Shown here: piece by piece, positions 44,618 to 51,449 of the stretch | Numbering within the stretch: position 1 is the stretch's first letter | Layout: every line of letters begins with the position of its first letter | NCBI GenBank assembly: GCA_903868035.1 | Contig: CAIPTQ010000398.1 | Span: 1-63,301 of the forward strand | Direction: 5' to 3' | Origin: an uncultured Phycisphaerales bacterium | GTDB lineage: Bacteria; Planctomycetota; Phycisphaerae; WQYP01 | Length of the DNA: 63,301 nt | Program-made: the position numbers and the translations under genes | The notes under the pieces: model-generated | Databases searched by the model: none | What the model was told of the DNA's origin: nothing | Seen by the model: the letters and a program-made list of their open reading frames with translations, nothing else

Positions 44618-44842
44618 ATGTTCGCCGAACTACAAGCCACCGCCACCTCCACGACGCAACTGGATCTGTTGTTGGCACACTATCTGCGAGCCCATCGGGG
44701 CGGACCGCAGCCCGCGTATTGTCCGCCTTGGCGGAGCCAGGGTCGGCTTCCCGCCACGAGCCGACGAGGGCGTCGGCACCACGGCCAGTCGTTTGAGAAT
44801 CCGGGAATTCGCTTGATTGGCGGCAACGGGGCGCTATGCTGA
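44618..44842 (+). CDS. 74-aa hypothetical protein, probably truncated
   Basis: Strong ribosome site GGGAGGA before ATG 44618. The first 40 residues (MFAELQATATSTTQLDLLLA) look coding. The C-terminal part is arginine-rich and is encoded by palindromic repeat family 3 (44759-44782), so the repeat may have cut the gene. No family recognised. Confidence 0.4.
   Translation: MFAELQATATSTTQLDLLLAHYLRAHRGGPQPAYCPPWRSQGRLPATSRRGRRHHGQSFENPGIRLIGGNGALC
44759..44782 (+). repeat. Palindromic repeat family 3, copy 2
   Basis: AGCCGACGAGGGCGTCGGC followed by ACCAC: arms GCCGACG/CGTCGGC. It lies inside the end of the 74-aa gene and just upstream of the promoter of RNA copy 2. Confidence 0.75.
44813..44840 (+). 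promoter_or_regulatory. Promoter of RNA element copy 2
   Basis: TTGATT (44813-44818), a 16-nt spacer, TATGCT (44835-44840), reading into the structured RNA that ends at 44984. Confidence 0.5.
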
Positions 44843-44849
44843 ATTGAGG

Positions 44850-44984
44850 CGGAATTCTTTGGGCCTGACCAGGGGTTCTGAGTTGGAAGACTAGATGAAG
44901 GGTGGCCCGGCCGTGCCGGGAGGCCCGTTACAGAGTAAGCCGACGCGGTTGAACATACTTGGGTTCAACCGCGCCGGCTTTTTT
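44850..44984 (+). ncRNA. Structured leader RNA with terminator, copy 2
   Basis: P2 GGGT-GG-CCCGGC paired with GCCGGG-AG-GCCC (44900-44926). Conserved GGAAGACTAGATGAA before it and GTTACAGAGTAAGCC after it. P3 GCCGACGCGGTTGAAC (44939-44954) with GTTCAACCGCGCCGGC (44963-44978; one mismatch), then six T. P1 is less clear than in the other copies. The next gene is the YXWGXW-type lipoprotein, 65 nt downstream. Confidence 0.7.
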
Positions 44985-45049
44985 ATTGTGCCCGTGTTGT
45001 ACACGCCGCGGAAGCGGCGGCCGCCGGGCACCTTGACGGAGTGACAGTC

Positions 45050-45463
45050 ATGAAGATCGTACAAACAGCGTTGTGGACAGCGGTGGGCGTGGCCGCTTTG
45101 GGCGTGGTGGGGTGCGATATCTTCCTGGGCGGGCGGTCGCGGCCCGAGCCGGTGTACGTGCAGGAGCAGCCGGTCTATGTGGAGCAGCAGCCGCAGTACG
45201 TGATTGTGCGGGAGGCGCCGCCCCCGGTGCGGATCGAACGGAGGCCGGCACCGCCATCGGCGAATGTGGTGTGGATTGACGGGTACTGGAACTGGAGCAA
45301 CCAGAGCTACAGTTGGGAGGCCGGGCGGTATGCGGTGCCGCCGCAGCCGGACGTGGTCTGGGTGGCGGCGCGGTACGACAATGACGCCCAGGGCGTGCGT
45401 TATACGCCGGGGCAGTGGTCGAAGAGTCCGGGCGCCGGCCGGGGGCGCGGCCGGGGCAATTAG
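45050..45463 (+). CDS. YXWGXW-type lipoprotein
   Basis: A 137-aa protein. Lipobox VVGC at residues about 19-22 (AALGVVGCD) indicates a lipid anchor. A proline- and glutamine-rich spacer with PVYVQEQPVYVEQQPQYV follows, then repeats of the YXWGXW/WxxGxW kind: VWIDGYWNWSNQSYSWEAGR and TPGQW. The repeats are found in many outer-membrane or spore-coat-like proteins of unknown role. Downstream of RNA copy 2. The stop codon lies at the first unit of a heptamer array. Confidence 0.65.
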   Translation: MKIVQTALWTAVGVAALGVVGCDIFLGGRSRPEPVYVQEQPVYVEQQPQYVIVREAPPPVRIERRPAPPSANVVWIDGYWNWSNQSYSWEAGRYAVPPQPDVVWVAARYDNDAQGVRYTPGQWSKSPGAGRGRGRGN

Positions 45464-45532
45464 TGGTTAGTGGTCAGTGGCCAGTGGCCAGTGGCCAGTG
45501 GTCAGTGGTTAGTGGTTAGTGGTTAGTGGTCA
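45463..45532 (+). repeat. Heptamer tandem repeat GTGG(T/C)(T/C)A
   Basis: Ten consecutive 7-nt units: GTGGTTA, GTGGTCA, three GTGGCCA, GTGGTCA, three GTGGTTA, GTGGTCA. It starts right at the stop of the YXWGXW gene and ends 10 nt before the next ATG. Confidence 0.9.
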
Positions 45533-45542
45533 GAGAGTTCCG

Positions 45543-47132
45543 ATGATTCGGCGCAGAAAAGTCGCATGGATTGTGGGCGGCATCTTGCTGGTGCTGGCGC
45601 TGGGCATTGGGGGCTACGTTGTCAGTGGATCGACGGCGATTGAGTCCTGGGTGGGTTCGCAACTGCTGGAGATCGGCGGGACGTATTTGGAACCGGCGTT
45701 GCGATTTGAGCGGCTGACGTATGTGCGCCCGCGGACGATTGTGCTGGACCAGGTGACGCTGGCGAGTCCCGACCCGGCGAATCCGGGGCACACGGTGGTG
45801 ATATTGGCGGTGAAACGGGCCCGTTTGGAACTCACGGAAATTCCGCGCCGCGGGCAGCCGATCCGGTTTTCGCAGGTGATCCTGGAAGCGCCGGAATTCC
45901 ATGGCATTGCGGCCACGCCCGGGGGGGAGAGGCTGCTGGGGTTTTCCCATTTGGTCAAGGGTGCGACGGCGACGGCGGGGGCCGCCAAGACCGCGCCGCT
46001 GAAGCTGTCCGATTTTTTGCTGATTCGGCACGTCGAGATTATCGACGGGACGGTCAGCTACGATCCCCGCATGACTGACATGCCGCCGATCTGGCTGGAC
46101 GGCATCAACGCACGGCTGGATTTCACGCCGGCGAGCACGGCAACCAATCCGGGCCTCTACGCCATCGCGACTACCATTACGCGCAAGCCCGCCCTGGAAC
46201 TGGCCGTGCAGGGGCAGGTGGATATCGATACGCTCACGGTGGAACTGGCCAAGCTGGAGCTGAACCTAGACTTGCAGGAGAAGAACGCCCACATTCTGCC
46301 GCCGGAGCTGCAGAAGATGTTGAAGACATTTGAGGTCACGGGCCAACTGCACGCGACGGCGGCGGGAACCTTGCCTTTGGAAAATTTGCGCCAGTCCACA
46401 CTGCAGAGCAAGGGCGAACTGACCGGAGCCCAGGTGGCGGTGGGGAAGTACCGGCTGGCGATTGACGCGTGGAACTGGGAGGCGGACGTGGGCGGGGGCG
46501 TGGCGAACATCCGCAAATCCGACGCGCGGCTGTTAGGGGGTGAGATGCATGTCAGCGGGTCGATTCCGCTGGGCGGCGCGGAGCCGGCGCGGCTGCGGGT
46601 GAGCGTCAGCGACGTGCAGATTCAGCAGTTGCTGCGGACGGGCAATCCCGGGGAAGTGCCGCTGTACGCGGGCAACCTGGACGTGGCGATTACGTATTCG
46701 GCCCCGCCGGCATTATGGAACAAGCAGGCGGCGGGCGGGGGTACGATCAGCATCCGCCAGGGCCGGATCGACAGCCTTCCGGTGCTGGGCCGGATTATCA
46801 CGAGCCTGAACAACACGCTGGCCAGAACGCTGGGGGGCGACAAGCACGCCCTGACGGACAGTGCGGACGCCACTTTCAGTTTCGCGGGCGACGGGATGCG
46901 ATTCGACCATTTCGCGGGGACGTCGGGGGTGTTGGCGTTGCGGGGCAGCGGCACGGTGGGATTTGACCGGCAGCTTGATTTGCGGCTGAATGCCGGGCCG
47001 ATGGAAGCGCTGCAGAACTCGCTGGGGCCGGTGGGCGAAGCGTGGGGTGCGGTTTCGGGCGCCATGGGGGGCTATCGGGTGAGCGGGACGACGGAGGAGC
47101 CGAAGGTGACGGTGGAGATTGGGGGGCGGTGA
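45543..47132 (+). CDS. AsmA-like membrane-anchored protein
   Basis: A 529-aa protein with one N-terminal transmembrane anchor (VAWIVGGILLVLALGIGGYV) and a long beta-rich periplasmic part. The C-terminal half, with RIDSLPVLGRIITSLN and SADATFSFAGDGMRFDHF, then SGTVGFDRQLDLRLN and ending in EEPKVTVEIGG, matches the AsmA/TamB-like pattern. Such proteins are thought to transport lipid between membranes. ATG 45543 has GAGAG just upstream, in the foot of the heptamer array. Confidence 0.65.
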   Translation: MIRRRKVAWIVGGILLVLALGIGGYVVSGSTAIESWVGSQLLEIGGTYLEPALRFERLTYVRPRTIVLDQVTLASPDPANPGHTVVILAVKRARLELTEIPRRGQPIRFSQVILEAPEFHGIAATPGGERLLGFSHLVKGATATAGAAKTAPLKLSDFLLIRHVEIIDGTVSYDPRMTDMPPIWLDGINARLDFTPASTATNPGLYAIATTITRKPALELAVQGQVDIDTLTVELAKLELNLDLQEKNAHILPPELQKMLKTFEVTGQLHATAAGTLPLENLRQSTLQSKGELTGAQVAVGKYRLAIDAWNWEADVGGGVANIRKSDARLLGGEMHVSGSIPLGGAEPARLRVSVSDVQIQQLLRTGNPGEVPLYAGNLDVAITYSAPPALWNKQAAGGGTISIRQGRIDSLPVLGRIITSLNNTLARTLGGDKHALTDSADATFSFAGDGMRFDHFAGTSGVLALRGSGTVGFDRQLDLRLNAGPMEALQNSLGPVGEAWGAVSGAMGGYRVSGTTEEPKVTVEIGGR

Positions 47133-47212
47133 GGGGCGGTTTGCCGCAATAGCGGGTTATTTCTGGACAGAAACATGTAGTATCAAATAATCAACATTTT
47201 TTGGGATTTTTT

Positions 47213-47240
47213 TTGCTTTTATCGGAAATGCAAGTACATT
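47213..47240 (+). promoter_or_regulatory. Promoter of RNA element copy 3
   Basis: TTGCTT (47213-47218), a 16-nt spacer, TACATT (47235-47240), 10 nt before P1 of the RNA. Upstream T-runs (47196-47220) may be the terminator remnant of the AsmA-like gene. Confidence 0.45.
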
Positions 47241-47250
47241 GGATAGGTAG

Positions 47251-47382
47251 TGGAGTTGTAGGGATACGGCTCCCATCGGAAGACTTGACAAAGGGCAGGC
47301 TCGGCATGAGACGGGAGGCCCAGTAGAGAGTAAGCCGACAGGATGATGCACCTTTGAGTGTGGCATTCTGTCGGCTTTTTTT
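47251..47382 (+). ncRNA. Structured leader RNA with terminator, copy 3
   Basis: P1 TGGAG..CTCCCA (47251-47275). Conserved GGAAGACTTGACAAAGGGC. P2 GGGC-AGG-C (47293) paired with GGGAG-GCCC (to 47321). AGTAGAGAGTAAGCC. P3 GCCGACAGGATG (47334-47345) with CATTCTGTCGGC (47364-47375), then seven T. Here the terminator stem has other bases than the other copies but still pairs, which supports a selected structure. 47 nt upstream of the ice-binding-like gene. Confidence 0.75.
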
Positions 47383-47429
47383 GTGTCCCACGGCCGCGGC
47401 ATGAGGCCGTCGAAAAGAGGAGCTTGAAA

Positions 47430-48215
47430 ATGAGCTGTAAAACATTGATGCTACTGGCGATCGCGGCAGTTGCCGGCTTACCAATACAAGCCATGGCCGC
47501 GTCCATCGATCTGGGCTCCGCGGGCAATTTCGCGGTCTTGGCTGGCTCGACAGTGACCAATACCGGCAACACCGTTATCACCGGAGGCGGTGTGGGCGTC
47601 AGCCCAGGCACCGCGATCACAGGCTTTCCGCCGGGGACCATCGCGTTACCCTTCACGATGCATAATGGGGATGCGGTCGCGGCTCAGGCACAGAGTGACC
47701 TTACCATTGCGTACAACGTCGCGGTGGGCTTGGCACCCACGCAGACCTTGACTGGTCAGGATCTTGGTGGACTCACACTCACGCCAGGCGTGTATTTCTT
47801 CTCATCAACAGCCCAACTGACGGGAACACTCACGCTCAACGACCTGGGCAACCCGAATGACCAATTCGTTTTCCAGATCGGGAGCACACTCACCACCGCG
47901 AGCAACTCGAAGGTCGTGACGATTGGCGGTTCGATACCAGGATCCAACGTGTTTTGGCAGGTTGGAAGTTCCGCGACGCTCGGCACAGGCACCGCGTTTG
48001 AAGGACATATTCTCGCGCTCACAAGCATCACCCTGACCACCGATGCCACCATCTTGAACGGAAGCGCCTTGGCACGGAATGGGGCGGTGACACTCGATAC
48101 CAACACGATCTCGTCGATTGTCCCCCTGCCCACGGCGGCGGCGATGGGAATGGTGCTGCTGCCGCTGGCGTGGCTGGCCCGGCGGCGTACCCCCCGCGCC
48201 CGCGCCGGCAAATAA
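47430..48215 (+). CDS. DUF3494 ice-binding-like protein with sorting tail
   Basis: A 261-aa protein. Signal peptide (TLMLLAIAAVAGLPIQAMA), then the DUF3494 beta-helix pattern: DLGSAGNFAVLAGSTVTNTG, GTAITGFPPG, QDLGGLTLTPGVYFF and AFEGHILALTSITLTTDATI. This family includes ice-binding and surface adhesin-like proteins. The C-terminus IVPLPTAAAMGMVLLPLAWL followed by RRRTPRARAGK is a planctomycete-type sorting signal related to PEP-CTERM: short proline motif, hydrophobic helix, arginine cluster. GAGGAG precedes the ATG. It follows RNA copy 3. Confidence 0.8.
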   Translation: MSCKTLMLLAIAAVAGLPIQAMAASIDLGSAGNFAVLAGSTVTNTGNTVITGGGVGVSPGTAITGFPPGTIALPFTMHNGDAVAAQAQSDLTIAYNVAVGLAPTQTLTGQDLGGLTLTPGVYFFSSTAQLTGTLTLNDLGNPNDQFVFQIGSTLTTASNSKVVTIGGSIPGSNVFWQVGSSATLGTGTAFEGHILALTSITLTTDATILNGSALARNGAVTLDTNTISSIVPLPTAAAMGMVLLPLAWLARRRTPRARAGK

Positions 48216-48295
48216 GGGCTGGCGAATCAATAACTTTCAGAAATCGTGGCGCCGACGGCCTGGTCGGATGCGGCCAGCACTTGGTTAGCGAAAAG

Positions 48296-48369
48296 CCGAC
48301 GAGGGCGTCGGCACCACTTTTGGCACCACTTCCGGCCCAACACATAGATAATTTAATATTTCTAGAATT
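48296..48369 (+). repeat. Direct repeat left of higBA (family 3 palindrome plus A/T tail)
   Basis: GCCGACGAGGGCGTCGGC and two GGCACCACTT units, then CGGCCCAACACATAGATAAT and TTAATATTTCTAGAATT (to 48369). The part from 48304 recurs, with a 12-nt deletion and two substitutions, at 49038-49091 on the other side of higBA. Confidence 0.85.
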
Positions 48370-48385
48370 CAAAGCCATCACGGGC

Positions 48386-48414
48386 TTGCCTTATACGTCT
48401 ATCACTGATAGACT
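48386..48414 (+). promoter_or_regulatory. higBA promoter, 6 nt from the ATG
   Basis: TTGCCT (48386-48391), a 17-nt spacer and TAGACT (48409-48414); ATG 48421 follows after 6 nt and no Shine-Dalgarno sequence is seen, so the toxin mRNA may be leaderless. TATCACTGATA in the spacer is a possible operator for the HigA antitoxin. Confidence 0.6.
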
Positions 48415-48420
48415 GTAACA

Positions 48421-48714
48421 ATGAAGATACGCCACGCGGATCGGCGGCTGGAGCGGCTGGAAACCGGCGCGGACGACGGCGGGCGATTTGACGCCGCCGT
48501 GGTCAAGGCCTTTCGAAAGCGCATGCAGTTTCTCCGTGCCACCCCCGATGAACGGGCGCTCTGGGCGATGAAAAGCCTGCATTACGAAAAGCTCAAGGGA
48601 AACCGTTCGCACGAACGATCACTTCGGCTCAACGATCAATGGCGGCTCATCGTCCAGATCGAGGCGGCCGCCGAGCGCATCGTAGTGGTCATGGCGATTG
48701 AAGATTATCACTGA
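48421..48714 (+). CDS. HigB-type RelE-family toxin
   Basis: A 97-aa protein of the RelE/HigB fold: AVVKAFRKRMQFLRA, then LHYEKLKGNRSHERSLRLND, then QWRLIVQIEAAAERIVVVMA and EDYH. HigB cleaves mRNA on the ribosome. The toxin comes before the antitoxin, as usual for higBA. Downstream spacing of 13 nt to the antitoxin. Confidence 0.85.
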   Translation: MKIRHADRRLERLETGADDGGRFDAAVVKAFRKRMQFLRATPDERALWAMKSLHYEKLKGNRSHERSLRLNDQWRLIVQIEAAAERIVVVMAIEDYH

Positions 48715-48727
48715 AAAAGGATGCTTT

Positions 48728-49030
48728 ATGAAGAAAACCTTTGTCCCCGCCGAAGTGTTCCCACCCGGTGAATTCATCAAGGAGGAATTGGAAGCGCGCG
48801 GCTGGACCCAGCGCGATTTGGCCGACATCCTCCGTCGCCCCCTGCAAACCGTCAATCAGATCATCAACGGGAAAAAGGCCATCACCGCCCACACCGCCAA
48901 AGAACTCGACCTGGCCTTCGGCACCGGCCCCGAAGTATGGATGAACCTCGAAGTCCAGTGGCAGCTCCACAACACCCCGGAACCCGATTGCGCCATCCAA
49001 GCCAGAGCCGCGGCGGTCCGGGCCGCCTGA
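48728..49030 (+). CDS. HigA-type antitoxin
   Basis: A 100-aa protein with an XRE helix-turn-helix: PGEFIKEELEARGWTQRDLA, DILRRPLQTVNQIINGKKAI, TAHTAKELDLAFGTGPEVWM. HigA binds the toxin and represses the operon. AAAGGA lies before the ATG. The stop lies at the start of the right direct repeat, which may have been brought in with the cassette. Confidence 0.88.
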   Translation: MKKTFVPAEVFPPGEFIKEELEARGWTQRDLADILRRPLQTVNQIINGKKAITAHTAKELDLAFGTGPEVWMNLEVQWQLHNTPEPDCAIQARAAAVRAA

Positions 49031-49091
49031 CGACGCGGGCGTCGGCACCACTTTCGGCCCAACACATCGATAATTTAATATTTCTAGAATT
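49031..49091 (+). repeat. Direct repeat right of higBA
   Basis: GACGCGGGCGTCGGCACCAC, then TTTCGGCCCAACACATCGAT and AATTTAATATTTCTAGAATT. Matches 48304-48369. Its A/T tail leads directly into the promoter of RNA copy 4. Confidence 0.85.
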
Positions 49092-49094
49092 GTC

Positions 49095-49123
49095 TTGATG
49101 TTATCGGAGCGGACCGCTAGAAT
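49095..49123 (+). promoter_or_regulatory. Promoter of RNA element copy 4
   Basis: TTGATG (49095-49100), a 17-nt spacer, TAGAAT (49118-49123), 11 nt before P1. Confidence 0.65.
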
Positions 49124-49133
49124 AAATATCTGA

Positions 49134-49274
49134 ATGGAGCGAGCGCCGCCCCGGCACCCGGCTCCATGACGGACGACTCGATAAAGGGCAGGCCCGGCAG
49201 GCGCCGGGAGGCCCGTTAGATAGTAAGCCGACGCGGTTGAACACAGTGGTGTTCGACCGCGCCGGCTTTTTTTT
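49134..49274 (+). ncRNA. Structured leader RNA with terminator, copy 4
   Basis: P1 ATGGAGC..GGCTCCAT (49134-49167). Conserved GGACGACTCGATAAA. P2 GGGC-AGG-CCCGGC paired with GCCGGG-AG-GCCC (49186-49214). GTTAGATAGTAAGCC. P3 GCCGACGCGGTTGAAC (49227-49242) with GTTCGACCGCGCCGGC (49251-49266), then eight T. It lies 75 nt before the DUF2294 gene that leads the stress-gene series. Confidence 0.75.
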
Positions 49275-49349
49275 GGCCCGGGACGGCCCGCGAACAGGAT
49301 GCCGCCGGCCCGGCCCCTTGGGATCGCCCCGATCCGGAAAGGAACGCAC

Positions 49350-49847
49350 ATGGACACGCGCGAAACAACCCGCATGGCGCAGCAGATCGCCGAGGCGGCC
49401 AGCCGCTGTCAGTTGCAGCGGACGGGCCACGCCCCGAAGTCGGTGACGGTGGTGCTGGGCGAGGACACGCTGGTCATCACGCTGCACGGGGCGTTGTCGC
49501 CGGCGGAGAAAGTGCTGGCCCGGAGCGCCGCGGGGGCCATGCAGGTGCAGGAGTTCCACCGTCAGCTTTTCGCCAACGCCTCGGACGTGCTACAAGAGGA
49601 AATCCGGCAAATCACGGGCCGGCAGGTGCGGGAGGCGGCGGCGGAAATCGAACCGGCCACGGGCACCGTGGTACACGCCTTCACCACGGGCACGATGGTG
49701 CAGGTGTTCGATTTCACCAAGCGCCTGCCGGGGGACGCCCGCGTCACCGTGCCGGGAGCGTTGGTCGATCTGGCAGCCGACATGACGGCCGGCGTGCAAC
49801 ACCCCGTCGCAGACGAAGATCCGTTCGCAACCGTCAGGCAAACCTAG
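49350..49847 (+). CDS. DUF2294-like protein, second copy
   Basis: A 165-aa protein. It shows the same pattern as the DUF2294 protein at 43406: RTGHAPKSVTVVLGEDTLVI, LHGALSPAEKVLARSAAGAM, LQEEIRQITGRQVR and GTVVHAFTTGTMVQVFDF. A C-terminal extension of about 45 residues is not in the first copy. GAAAGGAA precedes the ATG. First gene of a co-directional series of seven small genes, and downstream of RNA copy 4. Confidence 0.6.
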   Translation: MDTRETTRMAQQIAEAASRCQLQRTGHAPKSVTVVLGEDTLVITLHGALSPAEKVLARSAAGAMQVQEFHRQLFANASDVLQEEIRQITGRQVREAAAEIEPATGTVVHAFTTGTMVQVFDFTKRLPGDARVTVPGALVDLAADMTAGVQHPVADEDPFATVRQT

Positions 49848-49889
49848 GCATTGTATTTTCATTCATCACCCCTCCTGAAAGGAATTTCC

Positions 49890-50141
49890 ATGATCACCAC
49901 GCCCACCACCACGAAGGCCGCACCGACATATTCACCCGTGCAACCGCCACTTGCCGCGATCCGCGGCAACGGGCAGGCCCGACCGACGCACGGGGAGATC
50001 GCGCGGTGCGCGTATGACATTTACATTGAACATGGCCGCACGGACGGCCGCAGCCAGCAGGACTGGCTCCAGGCCGAGGAAGAGCTGGCGCAGACGACGG
50101 CGGTCTCGAAGCACCAATTCGGGACGCACAACAAGTTTTGA
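49890..50141 (+). CDS. DUF2934 protein
   Basis: An 83-aa protein. The C-terminal 40 residues carry the DUF2934 motif: IARCAYDIYIEHGRTDGRSQ, then DWLQAEEEL. Function unknown; the family is common in stress-inducible clusters of soil bacteria. GAAAGGAA before the ATG, the same ribosome site as its neighbours. Confidence 0.75.
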   Translation: MITTPTTTKAAPTYSPVQPPLAAIRGNGQARPTHGEIARCAYDIYIEHGRTDGRSQQDWLQAEEELAQTTAVSKHQFGTHNKF

Positions 50142-50247
50142 CCGTGCCTCACGGCCGCACAATACACGGCCGATGGGAAGCCCCTGCCGGGCGCCTCAGC
50201 CTGGCGGCGGCTTTCTTCGGCCCAACGAACTCTGAAAGGAGTATCCC

Positions 50248-50400
50248 ATGTATACGATTTTGATCATCGTGTTGATATTCATGCTTCTGGGCGCCATACC
50301 GGTCTGGCCGCACAGCAAGAGTTGGGGGTATTACCCCACTGGCGGGCTGGGACTGGTCCTGACCATTCTGATCATTCTGTTGTTGCTCGGGCGCATTTGA
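50248..50400 (+). CDS. DUF3309-type small membrane protein
   Basis: A 50-aa protein, MYTILIIVLIFMLLGAIPVW then PHSKSWGYYPTGG and a second helix LGLVLTILIILLLLGRI. Two transmembrane helices with the motif WPxSxxWGYxPxGGLG between them, as in DUF3309. GAAAGGAG before the ATG. A related 55-aa protein closes the series at 52168. Too short for most gene callers. Confidence 0.8.
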   Translation: MYTILIIVLIFMLLGAIPVWPHSKSWGYYPTGGLGLVLTILIILLLLGRI

Positions 50401-50471
50401 GCGGCCGCGCGAATTATCACGCCGGCGTTCGGGTGCATACCCGGCTCCGGCATACTCTGAAAGGAAATATC

Positions 50472-51029
50472 ATGAATACCATGAACTATCTCACGGCGGC
50501 GTATCTGGCGGCGGGTCTTGCGGGCCTGCTGGCCCTGGCCGCCTGCAACACCGCGCCGAAAACGACGGAAGGCAAAATGGCACTCCGCCGCAACTCGGCC
50601 GATGCCCTCAGCCAGGCCCAGGACAATGACGCGAGCCTGCGCGACGTGATCCGCAAATCGGCCGGTTACGCGGTGTTTCCGGAAATCGGCAAGGGCGCCG
50701 TCGGCGTCGGCGGGGCTTATGGCAAGGGTGACGTATATCAAGGCGGCGTGGTCGTCGGCTACTGCGACATGACGCAGGTCTCCATCGGGCTGGCGCTGGG
50801 CGGACAGGCGTATACGGAAATCCTGGTCTTCGAAACCCCGGCCGCCGTGGAAATCTTTAAGAACGGCAACTTCCGTTTTGACGCCCAGGCCACGGCCGTG
50901 GCGCTCAAATCGGGCGCCGGTGCCAACGCCAAATTCGCCAACGGCGTGGTGGTCTTCACTACGGATGAGGCGGGCCTGATGTATGAGGCCGCCATTGGCG
51001 GGCAGAAGTTCAGCTACCAGGCCCGGTAA
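50472..51029 (+). CDS. SYLF/YSC84-type lipoprotein
   Basis: A 185-aa protein with lipobox LAAC (residues about 22-25) and a SYLF domain: VIRKSAGYAVFPEIGKGAVG, VGGAYGKGDVYQGGVVVGYC, VSIGLALGGQAYTEILVFE, NGVVVFTTDEAGLMYEAAIG. SYLF domains bind phosphoinositides in eukaryotes; in bacteria they are lipoproteins of unknown role in the stress response. ATG 50472 with GAAAGGAA. Confidence 0.85.
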   Translation: MNTMNYLTAAYLAAGLAGLLALAACNTAPKTTEGKMALRRNSADALSQAQDNDASLRDVIRKSAGYAVFPEIGKGAVGVGGAYGKGDVYQGGVVVGYCDMTQVSIGLALGGQAYTEILVFETPAAVEIFKNGNFRFDAQATAVALKSGAGANAKFANGVVVFTTDEAGLMYEAAIGGQKFSYQAR

Positions 51030-51092
51030 GGCCCGGCGGCATTGATCACTGTAACTTAGCGGCGGCGACATGCCGCCAGAAAGAAGTCCATC

Positions 51093-51311
51093 ATGAAAGC
51101 GCAACTGATACTCGGCCTGATGATTCTGGTCGCCGGCGTGGCCCTGCTCATCTTCGGGATGAACGCGTCCCACTCGGTGGCGGACCAGGTCAACAACAGC
51201 TTTTACGGGCGGTTCACCCAGGGCACCACCTGGTACATCATTGGCGGGATCGGGACGGGCATCCTGGGCCTGTTCCTGATGCTGACGAATCTGCCCGGCA
51301 AGAGGACGTAG
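51093..51311 (+). CDS. DUF3185-type small membrane protein
   Basis: A 72-aa protein with two transmembrane helices (LILGLMILVAGVALLIFGM and IIGGIGTGILGLFLML) and, between them, NASHSVADQVNNSFYGRFTQ, the DUF3185 signature. AAAGAAG precedes the ATG. Function unknown; usually next to SYLF or CsbD-type stress genes. Confidence 0.8.
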   Translation: MKAQLILGLMILVAGVALLIFGMNASHSVADQVNNSFYGRFTQGTTWYIIGGIGTGILGLFLMLTNLPGKRT

Positions 51312-51356
51312 GCGACCAAAGTGCTGTGCCGCACGGCAGGGCGGCAAGTCCCACGT

Positions 51357-51416
51357 GCAGGCATGGGCTGGCGGAGCCATCCGGGAGATGGGTTCTCCGT
51401 GATTGCTCCGCCAGCC
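51357..51416 (+). repeat. Long palindromic repeat family 4, copy 2
   Basis: GGCTGGCGGAG (51366-51376) and CTCCGCCAGCC (51406-51416) with CATCCGGGAGATGGGTTCTC between. It is similar to 44485-44544 throughout, including the sequence before the first arm (CAGGCA(C/T)G). Confidence 0.75.
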
Positions 51417-51449
51417 GGTCTGCAAAACGCCCGATCCCATTGAACGCCC

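Noticed and set aside
43972..49274. The structured RNA could be a c-di-GMP-I (GEMM) riboswitch.
   Set aside because: GGGCA..CC and GGGA are reminiscent of it, but the conserved ACGCAAAGCC segment and the tetraloop-receptor arm are missing in all four copies.
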